DNA of 64,000 nt from Pseudomonas sp. B28(2017). Lineage in GTDB: Bacteria; Pseudomonadota; Gammaproteobacteria; Pseudomonadales; Pseudomonadaceae. Below, in pieces: positions 8,782-23,569 of this stretch (position 1 is its first letter; every line of letters starts with the position of its first letter). The stretch lies in NCBI RefSeq assembly GCF_002113025.1, contig NZ_NEJH01000003.1, forward strand, positions 496,001-560,000, given 5' to 3'. The notes beneath the pieces are model-generated. The model made no database searches. It was not told the origin of the DNA and saw nothing but the letters and a program-made list of their open reading frames with translations. The position numbers and the translations under genes were made by a program.

Positions 8782-9000
8782 ATGCCCGGAGAAATCCGGG
8801 TTAACAATCGAATAAACCCTTTGCGGGAAGTGTTATTGAGCTGGGCTACATTTTTGTATACACATTGGCCTTTAATCTTTTCTTAACTCGCCTGTTTCAG
8901 ACTCTTTATCGTATTTCTCGATATTTCAAAGCGAAATTTTCGGCTTTAAATCGATAGATAACTCGATAGTCTTGGGCCAGCACTCACAGGGATCTAGGCA
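8782..9000. other. AT-rich intergenic promoter region upstream of cytochrome b561
   Basis: About 220 nt of unusually AT-rich sequence for this genome, with runs such as TTTTTGTATACACA and CTTTAATCTTTTCTTAA, and a repeated TCGATAG motif at about 8952-8970. It probably holds the promoter(s) for the cytochrome b561-yceI pair. I cannot assign a specific regulator. Confidence 0.4.
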
Positions 9001-9552
9001 ATGCAGCTACGTAACTCTACCTCCCGCTACGGCTGGGTCAGCATCTTCATACACTGGAGCGTGGCACTGGCCGTATTCGGCTTGTTCGCCCTCGGGCTGT
9101 GGATGGTCGGCCTCGGCTATTACGACCCATGGCGCAAGGACGGGCCGGATCTGCACAAGAGCATTGGCTTGATCCTGCTGGGCGTCATGGTGCTGCGGGT
9201 GTTGTGGCGTTTCGTCAGCCCGCCACCACCGACCTTGGCCAGCTACAGCCGTATGACGCGCCTGGGGGCGAAATTCGGCCATGCCTTCCTGTATCTATGT
9301 CTGTTCGCTGTGATGATTGCCGGTTACCTGATTTCCACCGCCGAAGGTGCCGGGATTCCGGTGTTCGACTGGTTTGAAGTGCCTGCCCTGGTTTCCGGAC
9401 TGCCGGACCAGGCAGATAACGCCGGTGCGATTCACCTCTACCTGGCGTGGGTGCTGGTAATTTTTTCCGGCCTCCATGCGTTGGCAGCATTGAAGCACCA
9501 CTTTATCGATCGTGATGCGACCCTCAAGCGAATGCTGGGTCGCAAAGCCTGA
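9001..9552 (+). CDS. Cytochrome b561 family di-haem membrane protein
   Basis: A 183-residue four-helix membrane protein of the prokaryotic cytochrome b561 (CybB/YodB) family. The haem ligand histidines are visible in FIHWSVALAVFGLF (helix 1), GPDLHKSIGLILLG (helix 2), GHAFLYLCLFAVMIAGY (helix 3) and FSGLHALAALKHHFIDRD (helix 4). It probably moves electrons between the quinone pool and a periplasmic or superoxide partner. The stop is 32 nt before a YceI gene. This b561-YceI pairing is common and suggests a quinone or isoprenoid link, because YceI binds polyprenoids. Confidence 0.9.
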   Translation: MQLRNSTSRYGWVSIFIHWSVALAVFGLFALGLWMVGLGYYDPWRKDGPDLHKSIGLILLGVMVLRVLWRFVSPPPPTLASYSRMTRLGAKFGHAFLYLCLFAVMIAGYLISTAEGAGIPVFDWFEVPALVSGLPDQADNAGAIHLYLAWVLVIFSGLHALAALKHHFIDRDATLKRMLGRKA

Positions 9553-9584
9553 AGTTCAACCTCGACTCTCAAGGAAAATAAAGC

Positions 9585-10178
9585 ATGTTGAAAAAGTCAC
9601 TCGCCGCTCTGGCAATCGGTTCCATTCTGCTGTCCGCCAACGTGATGGCGGCTGACTACACCGTCGACAAGCAAGGCCAGCACGCCTTCGTCAATTTCAA
9701 GATCAGCCACCTGGGCTACAGCTACATCACCGGTACCTTCAAGGACATCGACGGCAAGTTCAGCTTCGACGCTACCAAGCCTGAAGACAGCAAGATCGAG
9801 TTCAACGTGAATACCGCCAGCGTTTTCACCAACAATGCTGAACGTGACAAGCACATCTCCAGCAAAGACTTCCTGAAAGTGGCTGATTTCCCTAAAGCCA
9901 CGTTCGTGTCCACCAGTGTCAAATCCACCGGCAAAAACGCCGCTGGCAAAGACACTGCCGACGTGGCTGGCGACCTGACTATTGCTGGCGTAACCAAGCC
10001 TGTCGTGGTCAAGGCCACCTTCCTGGGTGAAGGCAAGGATCCATGGGGTGGCTACCGTGCAGGCTTCGAGGGCACTACCAGCATCAAGCGTTCCGATTTC
10101 GGCAAGATGATGGACCTGGGTCCACAGTCCGACGCGGTCGATCTGTACATCACGTTTGAAGGTGTCAAGGCGAAGTAA
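9585..10178 (+). CDS. YceI family periplasmic lipid/isoprenoid-binding protein
   Basis: A 197-residue exported protein. The signal peptide ends ANVMAAD (about residue 23). The mature part is a YceI lipocalin-like barrel: [20 protein letters not shown] at the start, [24 protein letters not shown] in the middle, and [20 protein letters not shown] near the end. Family members bind a long polyisoprenoid in the periplasm. It is co-transcribed with cytochrome b561 (32-nt gap, AAGGAAAATAA before the ATG) and closed by a strong terminator. In P. aeruginosa a protein of this family is the secreted protease PasP, but function cannot be transferred with certainty. Confidence 0.9.
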   Translation: MLKKSLAALAIGSILLSANVMAADYTVDKQGQHAFVNFKISHLGYSYITGTFKDIDGKFSFDATKPEDSKIEFNVNTASVFTNNAERDKHISSKDFLKVADFPKATFVSTSVKSTGKNAAGKDTADVAGDLTIAGVTKPVVVKATFLGEGKDPWGGYRAGFEGTTSIKRSDFGKMMDLGPQSDAVDLYITFEGVKAK

Positions 10179-10192
10179 TTTTCGCGCCTGAC

Positions 10193-10232
10193 AAAAAACG
10201 CCCCTGATCTTGCGATCAGGGGCGTTTTTTAT
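10193..10232 (+). terminator. Intrinsic terminator after yceI
   Basis: The stem CGCCCCTGATC / GATCAGGGGCG has a TTGC loop, is followed by six T, and is flanked by A6 on the other side. Confidence 0.95.
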
Positions 10233-10260
10233 TGCCGTGCGCTATCTGCCAGATTACGCA

Positions 10261-10295
10261 AACCCTGTGGGAGCAAGCTCGCTTCCACAGGGTTT
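10261..10295. repeat. Single REP-like hairpin between yceI and rhlE
   Basis: AACCCTGTGG-GAGCAAGCTCGCT-TCCACAGGGTT forms an extended stem. It is a diverged single copy of the REP core with a shortened loop. Confidence 0.7.
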
Positions 10296-10304
10296 TGTAC
10301 TGAT

Positions 10305-10347
10305 CAAAAAAATGCCCCGGCTCTTTCGAACCGGGGCATTTTTATTT
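10305..10347 (-). terminator. Intrinsic terminator of rhlE (works in both directions)
   Basis: The stem AATGCCCCGG / CCGGGGCATT has a CTCTTTCGAA loop and is flanked by A7 and TTTTTATTT. It lies 10 nt past the rhlE stop codon. Confidence 0.92.
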
Positions 10348-10357
10348 CAGCGACAAA

Positions 10358-12214
<1,857 letters not shown>

Positions 12215-12437
12215 GAGTAATCCTGTTTTAGTTAGGGCTTGGCCCAATGGGAGTCTTGCCTGGCGCGAATGGCGTTTAAGAAGACGCTATCCCGTCCGGT
12301 CCTGCTGGGTCTCGAAGGCTCGCCTGCAAGCGCTCGCGCGGGCCGTGAAGCTGCGCAGTAGCGGGGTTGAGATGCCTTGAACGATTCCGAGCGTCCGGGC
12401 GTGAGCCTGGCGGGAAGGCCGGAGTATAACAGAGCAA

Positions 12438-13253
12438 TCACTGCGCGCTGCTTTCCTGCTGCTCAACGGTTTTTTCCGTGGCGGCCGTGGCCTTTTCAGT
12501 CTTCACGCTGGCGGCCGGTTCCGCACCATAGCGGGCACTCAGTTCAGCGTAGGCGGGTTCGCGCTTGAAGCGTTTGAGTTCGGCACCGAAACGCTGCACG
12601 AGCAGGTCCATGCCTGCATTGCGCCGCACCGCGAGAAACTGGCTTTGCTGGCTGATGATCGTGGGGTTTTCGGTGATCTTGTCGCGGATGCCCAGTTCAT
12701 CGAGCAAATGCTGGCCGACCCGGCGGTCGGTAATCAGCAGGTCAATCCGCCCGCGCACCAGTTTGCCGAAGTTGGCTTCATGGGTGGGAGCCGGCTCGCG
12801 GGTGAACAGCGTCGAATCGCTGAAGTCCTTGCTATACAGATAACCCGGCGAAGTGCCGATGGTCAGGCCGCGCAAGTCATCAAGGGTGCGGAACGGGTGG
12901 GGCCGGTCATTGGCGTAGAACATCACGAACTGGACTTCAGACAGTGGTTCGCTGGGGTAGAGCAGGGTGGCATCACGCGCATCGCTGTGAAAGATGTCCA
13001 GCGCGCCGTCGGCCTGGCCTGATTCAAGCATCGACAGGCAGCGTTTCCATGGCAGGAACTGCCATTCCACTTCGATACCCAGGCGCTTGAAGACTATGGC
13101 GGTTGTTTCGTAGTCCAGGCCCAGGGATTTGCCGTTGTCTTCATACACATAAGGTGCCCACGGCTCCGTGACAATGCGCAGCTTCTCGCCCCAAGCGGCG
13201 AAGCTCAGGCAAGTGAAGACAAGCACGGCGGTAAATTGCGTGATCAAAGGCAT
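12438..13253 (-). CDS. Family-3 periplasmic solute-binding protein with charged C-terminal extension
   Basis: A 271-residue protein with a signal peptide (residues 1-22, ...FAAWG) and a SBP_bac_3 domain: EKLRIVTEPWAPYVYEDNGKS, then EVEWQFLPWKRCLSMLESGQADGA, characteristic of the subgroup often annotated as amino-acid ABC binding proteins. After residue about 245 there is a short Ala/Glu/Lys/Thr-rich tail (TEKATAATEKTVEQQESS) absent from typical members. No transporter genes adjoin it, so substrate and partner are unknown. It lies directly upstream of rhlE on the same strand, 223 nt from its start, and probably has a separate transcript. Confidence 0.8.
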   Translation of the reverse strand: MPLITQFTAVLVFTCLSFAAWGEKLRIVTEPWAPYVYEDNGKSLGLDYETTAIVFKRLGIEVEWQFLPWKRCLSMLESGQADGALDIFHSDARDATLLYPSEPLSEVQFVMFYANDRPHPFRTLDDLRGLTIGTSPGYLYSKDFSDSTLFTREPAPTHEANFGKLVRGRIDLLITDRRVGQHLLDELGIRDKITENPTIISQQSQFLAVRRNAGMDLLVQRFGAELKRFKREPAYAELSARYGAEPAASVKTEKATAATEKTVEQQESSAQ

Positions 13254-13350
13254 GTGCTTGAGATTACGACGAGAAACCGGAAAGAGCCAGAAACTGACCG
13301 CAGATGCTCTAACTCCGTGGATTGCCGCACATTAATAGTGCATTGAAAGC

Positions 13351-13413
13351 AAAAGATCGCAGTCTGCGAAAGCTCCTGAAGGAGCTGCCGAAGAATGCGA
13401 TCCATTGATCTTG
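13351..13413. repeat. Degenerate Pseudomonas intergenic palindrome (AGATCGCAG... type)
   Basis: AAAGATCGCA ... AAGCTCCT-ga-AGGAGCT ... TGCGATC ... GATCTT is an inverted repeat of a second family, distinct from the GTGGGAGCG repeats. It lies between metF and the binding-protein gene. Confidence 0.6.
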
Positions 13414-13446
13414 CTTGTAGCTTTCAGCTTTGAACTGGCAGTTGTT

Positions 13447-14292
13447 TCAACGCGGCAACTTCAGGTTATTCCACACCGCCAGGCTCGCTTCAGCCTGGTT
13501 CAGCGTGTAGAAGTGCAGCCCTGGAGCGCCGCCTTGCAGCAGTTGTTCACACATCTCGGTGATGACCTGTTCGCCAAAGCGCTGAATGCTCTGGGTGTCG
13601 TCGCCGTAGGCTTCCAGTTGCTTGCGGATCCAGCGCGGGATTTCTGCACCGCAGGCATCGGAGAAACGCGCCAGCTTGCTGTAGTTGGTGATCGGCATGA
13701 TGCCCGGCACGATCGGGATGTTCACACCCAACGCCCGCACGCGTTCCACGAAGTAGAAGTAGCAGTCGGCGTTGAAGAAGTACTGGGTGATCGCACTGTC
13801 GGCGCCAGCGTTGGCCTTGCGCACGAAGTTGGCGACATCCTCTTCGAAGTTACGTGCTTGCGGATGCATTTCCGGGTAAGCAGCAACTTCAATGTGGAAA
13901 TGGTCACCGGTTTCTTCACGAATGAATTCAACCAGGTCATTGGCGTGGCGCAATTCACCACTGGCCATGCCCATGCCGGAAGGCAGGTCACCGCGCAGGG
14001 CAACGATGCGCTTGATGCCGGCAGCCTTGTACTGGGCCAGCAGACCGCGCAGGTCGTCCTTGCTGTCGCCCACGCAGGACAGGTGCGGAGCGGCAGGTAT
14101 TTTGACTTCGCTTTCGAGCTGCAACACGGTGTTCAGCGTGCGATCACGGGTCGAACCGCCGGCGCCGTAGGTGCAGGAAAAGAAATCGGGGTTGTAGGCC
14201 GCCAGCTGGCGAGCAGTGGCGAGCAGCTTTTCTTGCCCAGCATCGGTCTTCGTAGGGAAGAACTCGAAGCTGTAGCGACGATCTTGGGACAT
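13447..14292 (-). CDS. metF: 5,10-methylenetetrahydrofolate reductase MetF
   Basis: A 281-residue TIM-barrel flavoenzyme. It reduces methylene-THF to methyl-THF, which supplies the methyl group for methionine. Visible landmarks are YSFEFFPTKTDAG at residues 7-19 with the catalytic Glu, SCTYGAGGSTRDRT, RIVALRGDLPSGMG and the C-terminal GAPGLHFYTLN. The ATG at 14292 gives the family length; the longer frame reads through a REP element. It lies 159 nt downstream of ahcY on the same strand, so SAH hydrolysis and methyl-THF supply are probably co-regulated by the SAH riboswitch. Confidence 0.96.
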   Translation of the reverse strand: MSQDRRYSFEFFPTKTDAGQEKLLATARQLAAYNPDFFSCTYGAGGSTRDRTLNTVLQLESEVKIPAAPHLSCVGDSKDDLRGLLAQYKAAGIKRIVALRGDLPSGMGMASGELRHANDLVEFIREETGDHFHIEVAAYPEMHPQARNFEEDVANFVRKANAGADSAITQYFFNADCYFYFVERVRALGVNIPIVPGIMPITNYSKLARFSDACGAEIPRWIRKQLEAYGDDTQSIQRFGEQVITEMCEQLLQGGAPGLHFYTLNQAEASLAVWNNLKLPR

Positions 14293-14340
14293 GGGAACAC
14301 CCTTGAAAACGCGTAAGCCTGTGAGGCTTGCACATCCCAT

Positions 14341-14427
14341 GTGGGAGCGGGCTTGCCCGCGAAAGCGGTGGGTCAGACGACATGAATGTCGAATGATAAA
14401 TCGCTTCGCGAGCAAGCCCGCTCCCAC
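14341..14427. repeat. REP-like inverted pair between ahcY and metF
   Basis: GTGGGAGCGGGCTTGCCCGCGAA and the inverted TTCGCGAGCAAGCCCGCTCCCAC face each other across about 38 nt. This is a GGGCTTGCCC variant of the repeat. As a structured RNA inside the ahcY-metF transcript it could protect the ahcY 3' end or lower metF expression. Confidence 0.8.
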
Positions 14428-14451
14428 AGGGAGAGCAGGCAGCGGATCCGA

Positions 14452-16065
<1,614 letters not shown>

Positions 16066-16185
16066 AGGGTTTCTGCAGGTCAATGTCCGAACGGTAATCG
16101 CGACCATAGTCGATGGTGAATAGAGCTCTGGTTCGGGGTCTGCCAAGATACCGTCCATCATTCGGCAAGACGCTCAGGAGTGAAT

Positions 16186-16587
16186 ATGAATTTCCACACC
16201 CGCAAATGGGTAAAACCCGAAGACCTCAACCCTAACGGCACTTTGTTCGGCGGTAGCCTGCTGCGCTGGATCGACGAAGAGGCGGCGATCTACGCCATCG
16301 TCCAGCTGGGCAACCAGCGAGTAGTGACCAAGTACATTTCCGAAATCAATTTCGTCAGCGCCTCGCGCCAGGGCGACATCATCGAACTGGGCATCACGGC
16401 TACCGAATTCGGCCGCACTTCGATCACCCTGACGTGTGAAGTGCGCAACAAGATCACCCGCAAGAGCATCCTCACCGTTGAAAAAATGGTGTTCGTGAAC
16501 CTCGGAGAAGACGGCTTGCCGGCACCTCACGGCCGGACCGAGATCAAGTACGTCAAGGACCAGTTCAAGGATGACGCCAGCGTGTAG
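16186..16587 (+). CDS. Hotdog-fold acyl-CoA thioesterase (YciA-like)
   Basis: A 133-residue single hotdog domain. NPNGTLFGGSLLRWIDEEAA (residues about 15-34) is the signature of the BFIT/YciA group: the Asp is the catalytic acid and the GG-LLRW helix lines the CoA tunnel. ISEINFVSASRQGDIIELG follows. It should hydrolyse acyl-CoA esters; the chain specificity is unknown. ATG 16186 is preferred over GTG 16180 because CAGGAG sits 5 nt before it. The stop codon TAG is formed by the first bases of a GTAGGAGCGAGC repeat element, so the element apparently set the present 3' end. Confidence 0.88.
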   Translation: MNFHTRKWVKPEDLNPNGTLFGGSLLRWIDEEAAIYAIVQLGNQRVVTKYISEINFVSASRQGDIIELGITATEFGRTSITLTCEVRNKITRKSILTVEKMVFVNLGEDGLPAPHGRTEIKYVKDQFKDDASV

Positions 16588-16695
16588 GAGCGAGCATGCT
16601 CCGGGCGGCGTTCCGACGATGGACTCGAGAACACCGCTGGGTGTCAGGTGCCCGGCGTTATCGTTTACGACCATCGCGAGCGTGCTCGCTCCTAC
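16584..16695. repeat. Composite palindromic element, about 110 bp (GTAGGAGCGAGCATGCTC type)
   Basis: The outer ends are GTAGGAGCGAGCATGCTC and GAGCGTGCTCGCTCCTAC. Inside lies GCGTTATCGTTTACGACCAT next to the right end, the reverse complement of a block also present in the copies at 29828 and 40596. The left half carries the extra block CCGGGCGGCGTTCCGACGA, also seen at 43619. It overlaps the stop codon of the upstream gene. Confidence 0.8.
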
Positions 16696-16723
16696 AGAAA
16701 TCGTGCGGACAAAGGAGTAGGCC

Positions 16724-17557
16724 GTGCTTGCGACGGCGTTGGTGTTGGTGGCGGCGCTGTTGCATGCGGCGTGGAATACCCTGATCAAGTTCAGTGCGGA
16801 GCGGCTGTTGGTGGTGGCCTGCATGGACAGTGTGGCGCTGCTCTTTGTCGCGCTGATGTTGCCGTTCCTGGCCGTGCCACCGCTGGAGATCTGGCCGTGG
16901 ATCCTGGCATCGGCGGCATTCGAGTTGCTCTATCGCTACTTGCTGATCCAGGCCTACCGGGTCGGTGACCTCGGGTTGGTTTATCCGCTGATGCGCGGTC
17001 TGTCACCGTTGGTGGTGCTGGCGTTGACGCTGATCTTTGCCGGGGAGGTGCTGACCCATCAGCAGATTTTCGGAATCCTGCTGATCCCGTTCGGCATGCT
17101 GTGCCTGCTCTGGCAGGGCGGCGGCGGTGCGCGCTTGCCGTGGTCGATGCTGCCGGTGGTGGCGTTGATCGGCCTGTGCATCGGTTGCTACACCTACATC
17201 GACGGTCAGGCGTTGCGGCGCTGGGCCCATCCGCTGGATTACCTGGTCTGGGTCACGTTGCTGAGTGCCTGGCCGTTTCCGTTGCTGGCCTGGGTGCGCA
17301 AGCGTCCGGCATTCAAGTTGTTCTGGCGCGAGCAATGGCGGCTGGGCCTGGCGGTCGGGTTCTGCGTGTTGTTCAGCTACGCTTTGGTGCTGTGGGCGAT
17401 GCAGATGGGTTCGATTGCCGAGGCCGCAGCGCTGCGCGAGATCAGTGTGGTTCTGGTGGTGCTGTTCGGCATGCGCTACTTGAAGGAGCCATTCGGCCGG
17501 CCGCGGCTCCTGGCTTGCGGGCTGGTACTGATCGGCATGCTGGTGATGAAGTTTTGA
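16724..17557 (+). CDS. EamA/DMT-superfamily metabolite exporter
   Basis: A 277-residue membrane protein with ten predicted helices in two EamA-like halves. The first half starts LATALVLVAALLHAAWNTLIKF and has AYRVGDLGLVYPLMRGLSPL; the second contains GMLCLLW ... LLRRWAHPLDYLVW-type segments and ends AALREISVVLVVLFGMRYLKE. Members export amino acids, nucleosides or sugars, and no substrate can be read here. The GTG start at 16724 follows AAGGAG with good spacing and begins directly with the first helix. A MAPEG gene follows 49 nt later and may share the transcript. Confidence 0.85.
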   Translation: MLATALVLVAALLHAAWNTLIKFSAERLLVVACMDSVALLFVALMLPFLAVPPLEIWPWILASAAFELLYRYLLIQAYRVGDLGLVYPLMRGLSPLVVLALTLIFAGEVLTHQQIFGILLIPFGMLCLLWQGGGGARLPWSMLPVVALIGLCIGCYTYIDGQALRRWAHPLDYLVWVTLLSAWPFPLLAWVRKRPAFKLFWREQWRLGLAVGFCVLFSYALVLWAMQMGSIAEAAALREISVVLVVLFGMRYLKEPFGRPRLLACGLVLIGMLVMKF

Positions 17558-17606
17558 TCGCCTCGATGGAATTCGACTCTCTGTAACCTGAAGAAAGGAC
17601 GGTGTT

Positions 17607-17990
17607 ATGACGGTGGCTCTGTGGTGCATTTTGATCGCGATTTTCCTGCCGTATGTGTGCACGTGGATCGCCAAGCTCAGTGGCGGGTTCAGGCTGAAAG
17701 ACAATCATGACCCCCGGGGCTTTCTCGACAATCTGGAAGGTGTCGGCAAGCGGGCGAATGCCGCGCAACTGAACAGTTTTGAAGTGATCCCGGCGTTCGC
17801 CGCTGCGGTGATCGTGGCGCATCTGGCCGGCAATGCCGAACTGGTGACGATCAATGTGCTGGCCGTGCTGTTCATTACCAGCCGCCTGCTCTACATCATT
17901 TGCTACCTGGCGGACTGGGCGACGCTGCGGTCGCTGGTGTGGTTCGTGGGGATGGCGTTGATTGTGAGTTTCTTTGTGGTATCGGTCTGA
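17607..17990 (+). CDS. MAPEG family membrane protein
   Basis: A 127-residue protein with four hydrophobic segments. DNHDPRGFLDNLEGVGKRANAAQLNSFEV in the first loop is typical of the bacterial MAPEG (microsomal glutathione S-transferase-like) group, where RAxxAQxNxxE contacts glutathione. The C-terminal NVLAVLFITSRLLYIICYLADWATLRSLVWF matches the family helix pair. Bacterial members are poorly characterised; a glutathione-dependent membrane detoxification role is possible. AAGGA lies before the ATG. Confidence 0.88.
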   Translation: MTVALWCILIAIFLPYVCTWIAKLSGGFRLKDNHDPRGFLDNLEGVGKRANAAQLNSFEVIPAFAAAVIVAHLAGNAELVTINVLAVLFITSRLLYIICYLADWATLRSLVWFVGMALIVSFFVVSV

Positions 17991-18017
17991 AAGATTTTCA
18001 GGGTTTTACCGGCCTCA

Positions 18018-18081
18018 TCGCGAGCAGGCTCGCTCCCACATTGGAGTGCATGTCTTCTGTGGGAGCGAGTCTGCTCGCGAA
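18018..18081. repeat. REP-like pair between the MAPEG gene and mltA
   Basis: TCGCGAGCAGGCTCGCTCCCAC and the inverted GTGGGAGCGAGTCTGCTCGCGAA lie about 20 nt apart between convergent genes. Confidence 0.85.
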
Positions 18082-18106
18082 AGTTATTTAACTGCCAATA
18101 CTGCTC

Positions 18107-19291
18107 TCAGGGTTTTGTCTTCTCGGCATCAGCCACCTGCGGCACTTGCGGCAACGCAGCACCCTTGGGCCAAAGCATCCAGATCTGCCCCTGTTGTTTC
18201 ATGTCCCCGGCCAGTTGCCCGGCCGCATCGCCGGTGCCCCAGAACAGATCCGCCCGCACCTCGCCGGCAATGGCGCCGCCGGTGTCCTGTGCTGCCACGG
18301 GGCGAATCAGGGCTGTGCCGTCCGGCCTGGTGGTGGACAACCATAACAGGCTGCCCAGCGGAATCACCTTGCGATCCACCGCCGCGCTGTAACCGGCGGT
18401 CAACGGTACGTTCAGCGAGCCGCGCGGACCTTCGTTGCTGTCCGGGTTGCGGGTGAAGAACACGTAGCTGGGGTTGCTGCCGAGCAGTTCGGGAATCCGC
18501 GACGGATTGGCCTTGGCCCAGGTGCTGATGGCACCCATGGTCACGTCTTCTTTTTTCAACTCGCCCTGTTCCACCAGCCAGCGGCCGATCGGTCGATATG
18601 GATGGCCGTTCTGATCGGCGTAAGCGATGCGCAACTGGCGACCATTGTCGAGCTGGATTCGACCCGAACCCTGGATTTGCAGGAACTGCAGGTTCATTGG
18701 ATCTGTCAGCCAGGCCACGACCGGTGCCTTGACCCCTTTGCTTTCGATGGTCGCCGCATCGTCGTACGGCTTGAGTACGCGACCTTCGAGTCGACCGCGC
18801 AGGCGTTTGCCCTTGAGTTCCGGGTAAATGCTGTCGAGGGCGACGACGATCATGTCCTCAGGGACGCCATAGACCGGGACATTGGCAGCGCCTGTCTGGG
18901 TCAGGCTGCCGGGATAGACCGGTTCGTAGTAGCCGGTGATCAAGCCGTCGGGATTGTCGTTGGCGGCGCGCAGGCCATAGACATCGAGGTTCTGTTTGAG
19001 GAAACCACGAATGTCGCTGGCGGTTTGCGGCACGTTGGCAGCCGCTGCACAGGTACCACCCCAGACCGGGTCGGCCTTGAGGCGGGTACAGGCGCTGCGC
19101 CACGAGCCGAAACCTGCGACCAGGTCGTTGTCGGACACAGCTGGCAGCGCTTCCCATGTGGCACTGGAGTAGGTGGCCAGGGCATGGGTTTTCGGTTGTT
19201 GATTGTCGCCACCGGTGCAGCCTGCGAGCAGGGCCACCATCGGCAGGGTCCAGGCCAGGCTGTGACGCCATGCCTTGAAACGGCTGTTCAT
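18107..19291 (-). CDS. mltA: Membrane-bound lytic murein transglycosylase A (MltA)
   Basis: A 394-residue lipoprotein. The signal sequence has the lipobox LLAGC (Cys near residue 25). The MltA domain shows GLITGYYEPVYPGS, a barrel insert, and the 3D-type C terminus IPLGSLLWLS ... RPVAAQDTGGAIAGEVRADLFWGTGDAAGQLAGDMKQQG, which includes the catalytic aspartate region (DTGGAI and RADLFWG). It cleaves the MurNAc-GlcNAc bond of peptidoglycan, giving 1,6-anhydro products, and is anchored in the outer membrane. The start at 19291 puts the hydrophobic stretch directly at the N terminus; the 16-codon extension is rejected. Confidence 0.94.
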   Translation of the reverse strand: MNSRFKAWRHSLAWTLPMVALLAGCTGGDNQQPKTHALATYSSATWEALPAVSDNDLVAGFGSWRSACTRLKADPVWGGTCAAAANVPQTASDIRGFLKQNLDVYGLRAANDNPDGLITGYYEPVYPGSLTQTGAANVPVYGVPEDMIVVALDSIYPELKGKRLRGRLEGRVLKPYDDAATIESKGVKAPVVAWLTDPMNLQFLQIQGSGRIQLDNGRQLRIAYADQNGHPYRPIGRWLVEQGELKKEDVTMGAISTWAKANPSRIPELLGSNPSYVFFTRNPDSNEGPRGSLNVPLTAGYSAAVDRKVIPLGSLLWLSTTRPDGTALIRPVAAQDTGGAIAGEVRADLFWGTGDAAGQLAGDMKQQGQIWMLWPKGAALPQVPQVADAEKTKP

Positions 19292-19419
19292 GGAGTGATT
19301 CCTTTGTCGGTTGCCTGAGCGCTCCATGCGCTCAAACAACCCTTATTGATAATAGGGCTATTGGTCTTTGCCGAGGACGCGAGGATACTGGCCGCCGTTT
19401 CCCGTGACCTGAAGCCACC

Positions 19420-19869
19420 ATGACTCTTAAAAGACTTTCTGTTGTATTGCTGGCCTGCCTGACGTTGTCCGCTTGTGGCGGCATCGACCCCAACTCGCCG
19501 CTCGGCCAGCGCAAGAGCATTTTCAAGCAGATGCTCAAGACTGGCGAAGACCTGGGTGGCATGCTGCGCGGGCGCATTCCGTTCGATGGCCCGAAGTTCG
19601 CCGAGGGCGCGGTGAAACTCGATGCGCTGTCCCATGAGCCGTGGCAACATTTTCCGCAGGTCCGCGAGGAAGATCACACCAGCGCCAAGAGCGATGTCTG
19701 GGAGCAACAGGCGCGCTTCCAGGCCATGGCCCGTGACCTTGAGTCCGCCACCGGTGAATTGGTGATCGCCAGTCAGGTTCAACCCTACAAGGCCAGCAAC
19801 CTGGGGCCAGCGGTGCAGAAAGTCGAAGATGCTTGCAGTGCGTGTCATAAGGCGTTTCGGGATCATTGA
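19420..19869 (+). CDS. Cytochrome c'-like (class II) lipoprotein
   Basis: A 149-residue lipoprotein with signal and lipobox LTLSAC (Cys at about 19). It is a four-helix cytochrome c (class II) with the haem-binding CSACHK at the extreme C terminus (residues about 141-146), as in cytochrome c'. Upstream helices have FKQMLKTGEDLGGMLRG and PWQHFPQVREEDHTSAKSDVW. Such proteins bind NO/CO or shuttle electrons in the periplasm. It is divergent from mltA (128 nt apart) with no obvious partner gene. Confidence 0.85.
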   Translation: MTLKRLSVVLLACLTLSACGGIDPNSPLGQRKSIFKQMLKTGEDLGGMLRGRIPFDGPKFAEGAVKLDALSHEPWQHFPQVREEDHTSAKSDVWEQQARFQAMARDLESATGELVIASQVQPYKASNLGPAVQKVEDACSACHKAFRDH

Positions 19870-19893
19870 CCCAGCGGTGCCCGGTCTGGCGTC

Positions 19894-19957
19894 TTCGCGA
19901 GCAGGCTCGCTCCCACAGGTGAGCGCATGACCCTGTGGGAGCGAGCCTGCTCGCGAA
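19894..19957. repeat. REP-like pair downstream of the cytochrome c lipoprotein gene
   Basis: TTCGCGAGCAGGCTCGCTCCCAC and an exact inverted copy are separated by about 18 nt, between convergent genes. Confidence 0.87.
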
Positions 19958-19999
19958 GACTGCTTCGGCAACACCAGGGATCTTTGTTCATTACCTTTT

Positions 20000-20395
20000 C
20001 TATTTATCCAGCTCATCCAGTGCGTCCTGCAATTCCTTGCGGGCATCGGCGAGTTTGTCTTTGCGCTTGTTGATCTTGTCGGGGTCGCCTTTGCTCATGG
20101 CCTTGTCGAGGTCTGCCTGGCGCTTGCTGACTTCGTGCCTGGCGTCGAGCACCTTGTTTTCCCGCTCCTTCTTCAGCGAGGCATCGGTGCAGTTCGCTTC
20201 GACTTCGCTCAGGGCTTTTTCCAGGCCTGCCTGCTGATCGGCGTTGCCGTGGACCTTGGCCAATTCGATCTGGTTGACGATACCTTGCTTCTTGGCGGCG
20301 CAACCGGTCAGCCCTGGTGCTTCCTCGTCCGCCATCAACGGGGTGGCCAGCACGCTGCAAAGGGTCAACAGGGCGAGCGGTGAAAGAAATTTCAT
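20000..20395 (-). CDS. DUF1090 family small periplasmic protein
   Basis: A 131-residue exported protein with a signal peptide ending TPLMADE (about residue 22). The mature part starts GLTGCAAKKQGIVNQIELAK and then is almost entirely charged helix (KKERENKVLDARHEVSKRQADL ... KINKRKDKLADARKELQDAL), the DUF1090/YqjC pattern with two cysteines that could form a disulfide. A periplasmic coiled coil of unknown function. ATG 20395 is chosen for the signal peptide, with TGGAGC just upstream. It lies 97 nt downstream of ligB on the same strand. Confidence 0.85.
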   Translation of the reverse strand: MKFLSPLALLTLCSVLATPLMADEEAPGLTGCAAKKQGIVNQIELAKVHGNADQQAGLEKALSEVEANCTDASLKKERENKVLDARHEVSKRQADLDKAMSKGDPDKINKRKDKLADARKELQDALDELDK

Positions 20396-20492
20396 AAAAG
20401 CTCCATGTAAGAAAGCAAGCGGGCCGCTGTGGCGATGGCTTGTTGGATCCCGGCGGGCCCCTTGGGGTTCCCTCTGAGCGCAGGGCTGACCG

Positions 20493-22211
<1,719 letters not shown>

Positions 22212-22303
22212 TCAGTATCAGTTGGCGCAGCGAGGGGGTGTTTTGCCGGGTATTTCCGGTGGCTGTGCTCGCGAAGGCGGCCGCGCGGTCTCAAGCGCAA
22301 GGC

Positions 22304-22339
22304 AATAAAAAGCCCCGCAGGGCGCGAACCGTGCGGGGC
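22304..22339 (-). terminator. Intrinsic terminator of metK
   Basis: On the minus strand the stem GCCCCGCA / TGCGGGGC has a 12-nt loop and is followed by TTTTTATT, 22 nt beyond the metK stop. Confidence 0.9.
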
Positions 22340-22360
22340 CTCGGGTGTTGCGGGGAAGTC

Positions 22361-23551
<1,191 letters not shown>

Positions 23552-23569
23552 CTCGATGTTTTCCTGAAT

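Noticed and set aside
12232..12441. 69-codon frame in the rhlE leader
   Set aside because: No ribosome site or similarity; it spans the predicted promoter and is better explained as untranslated leader.
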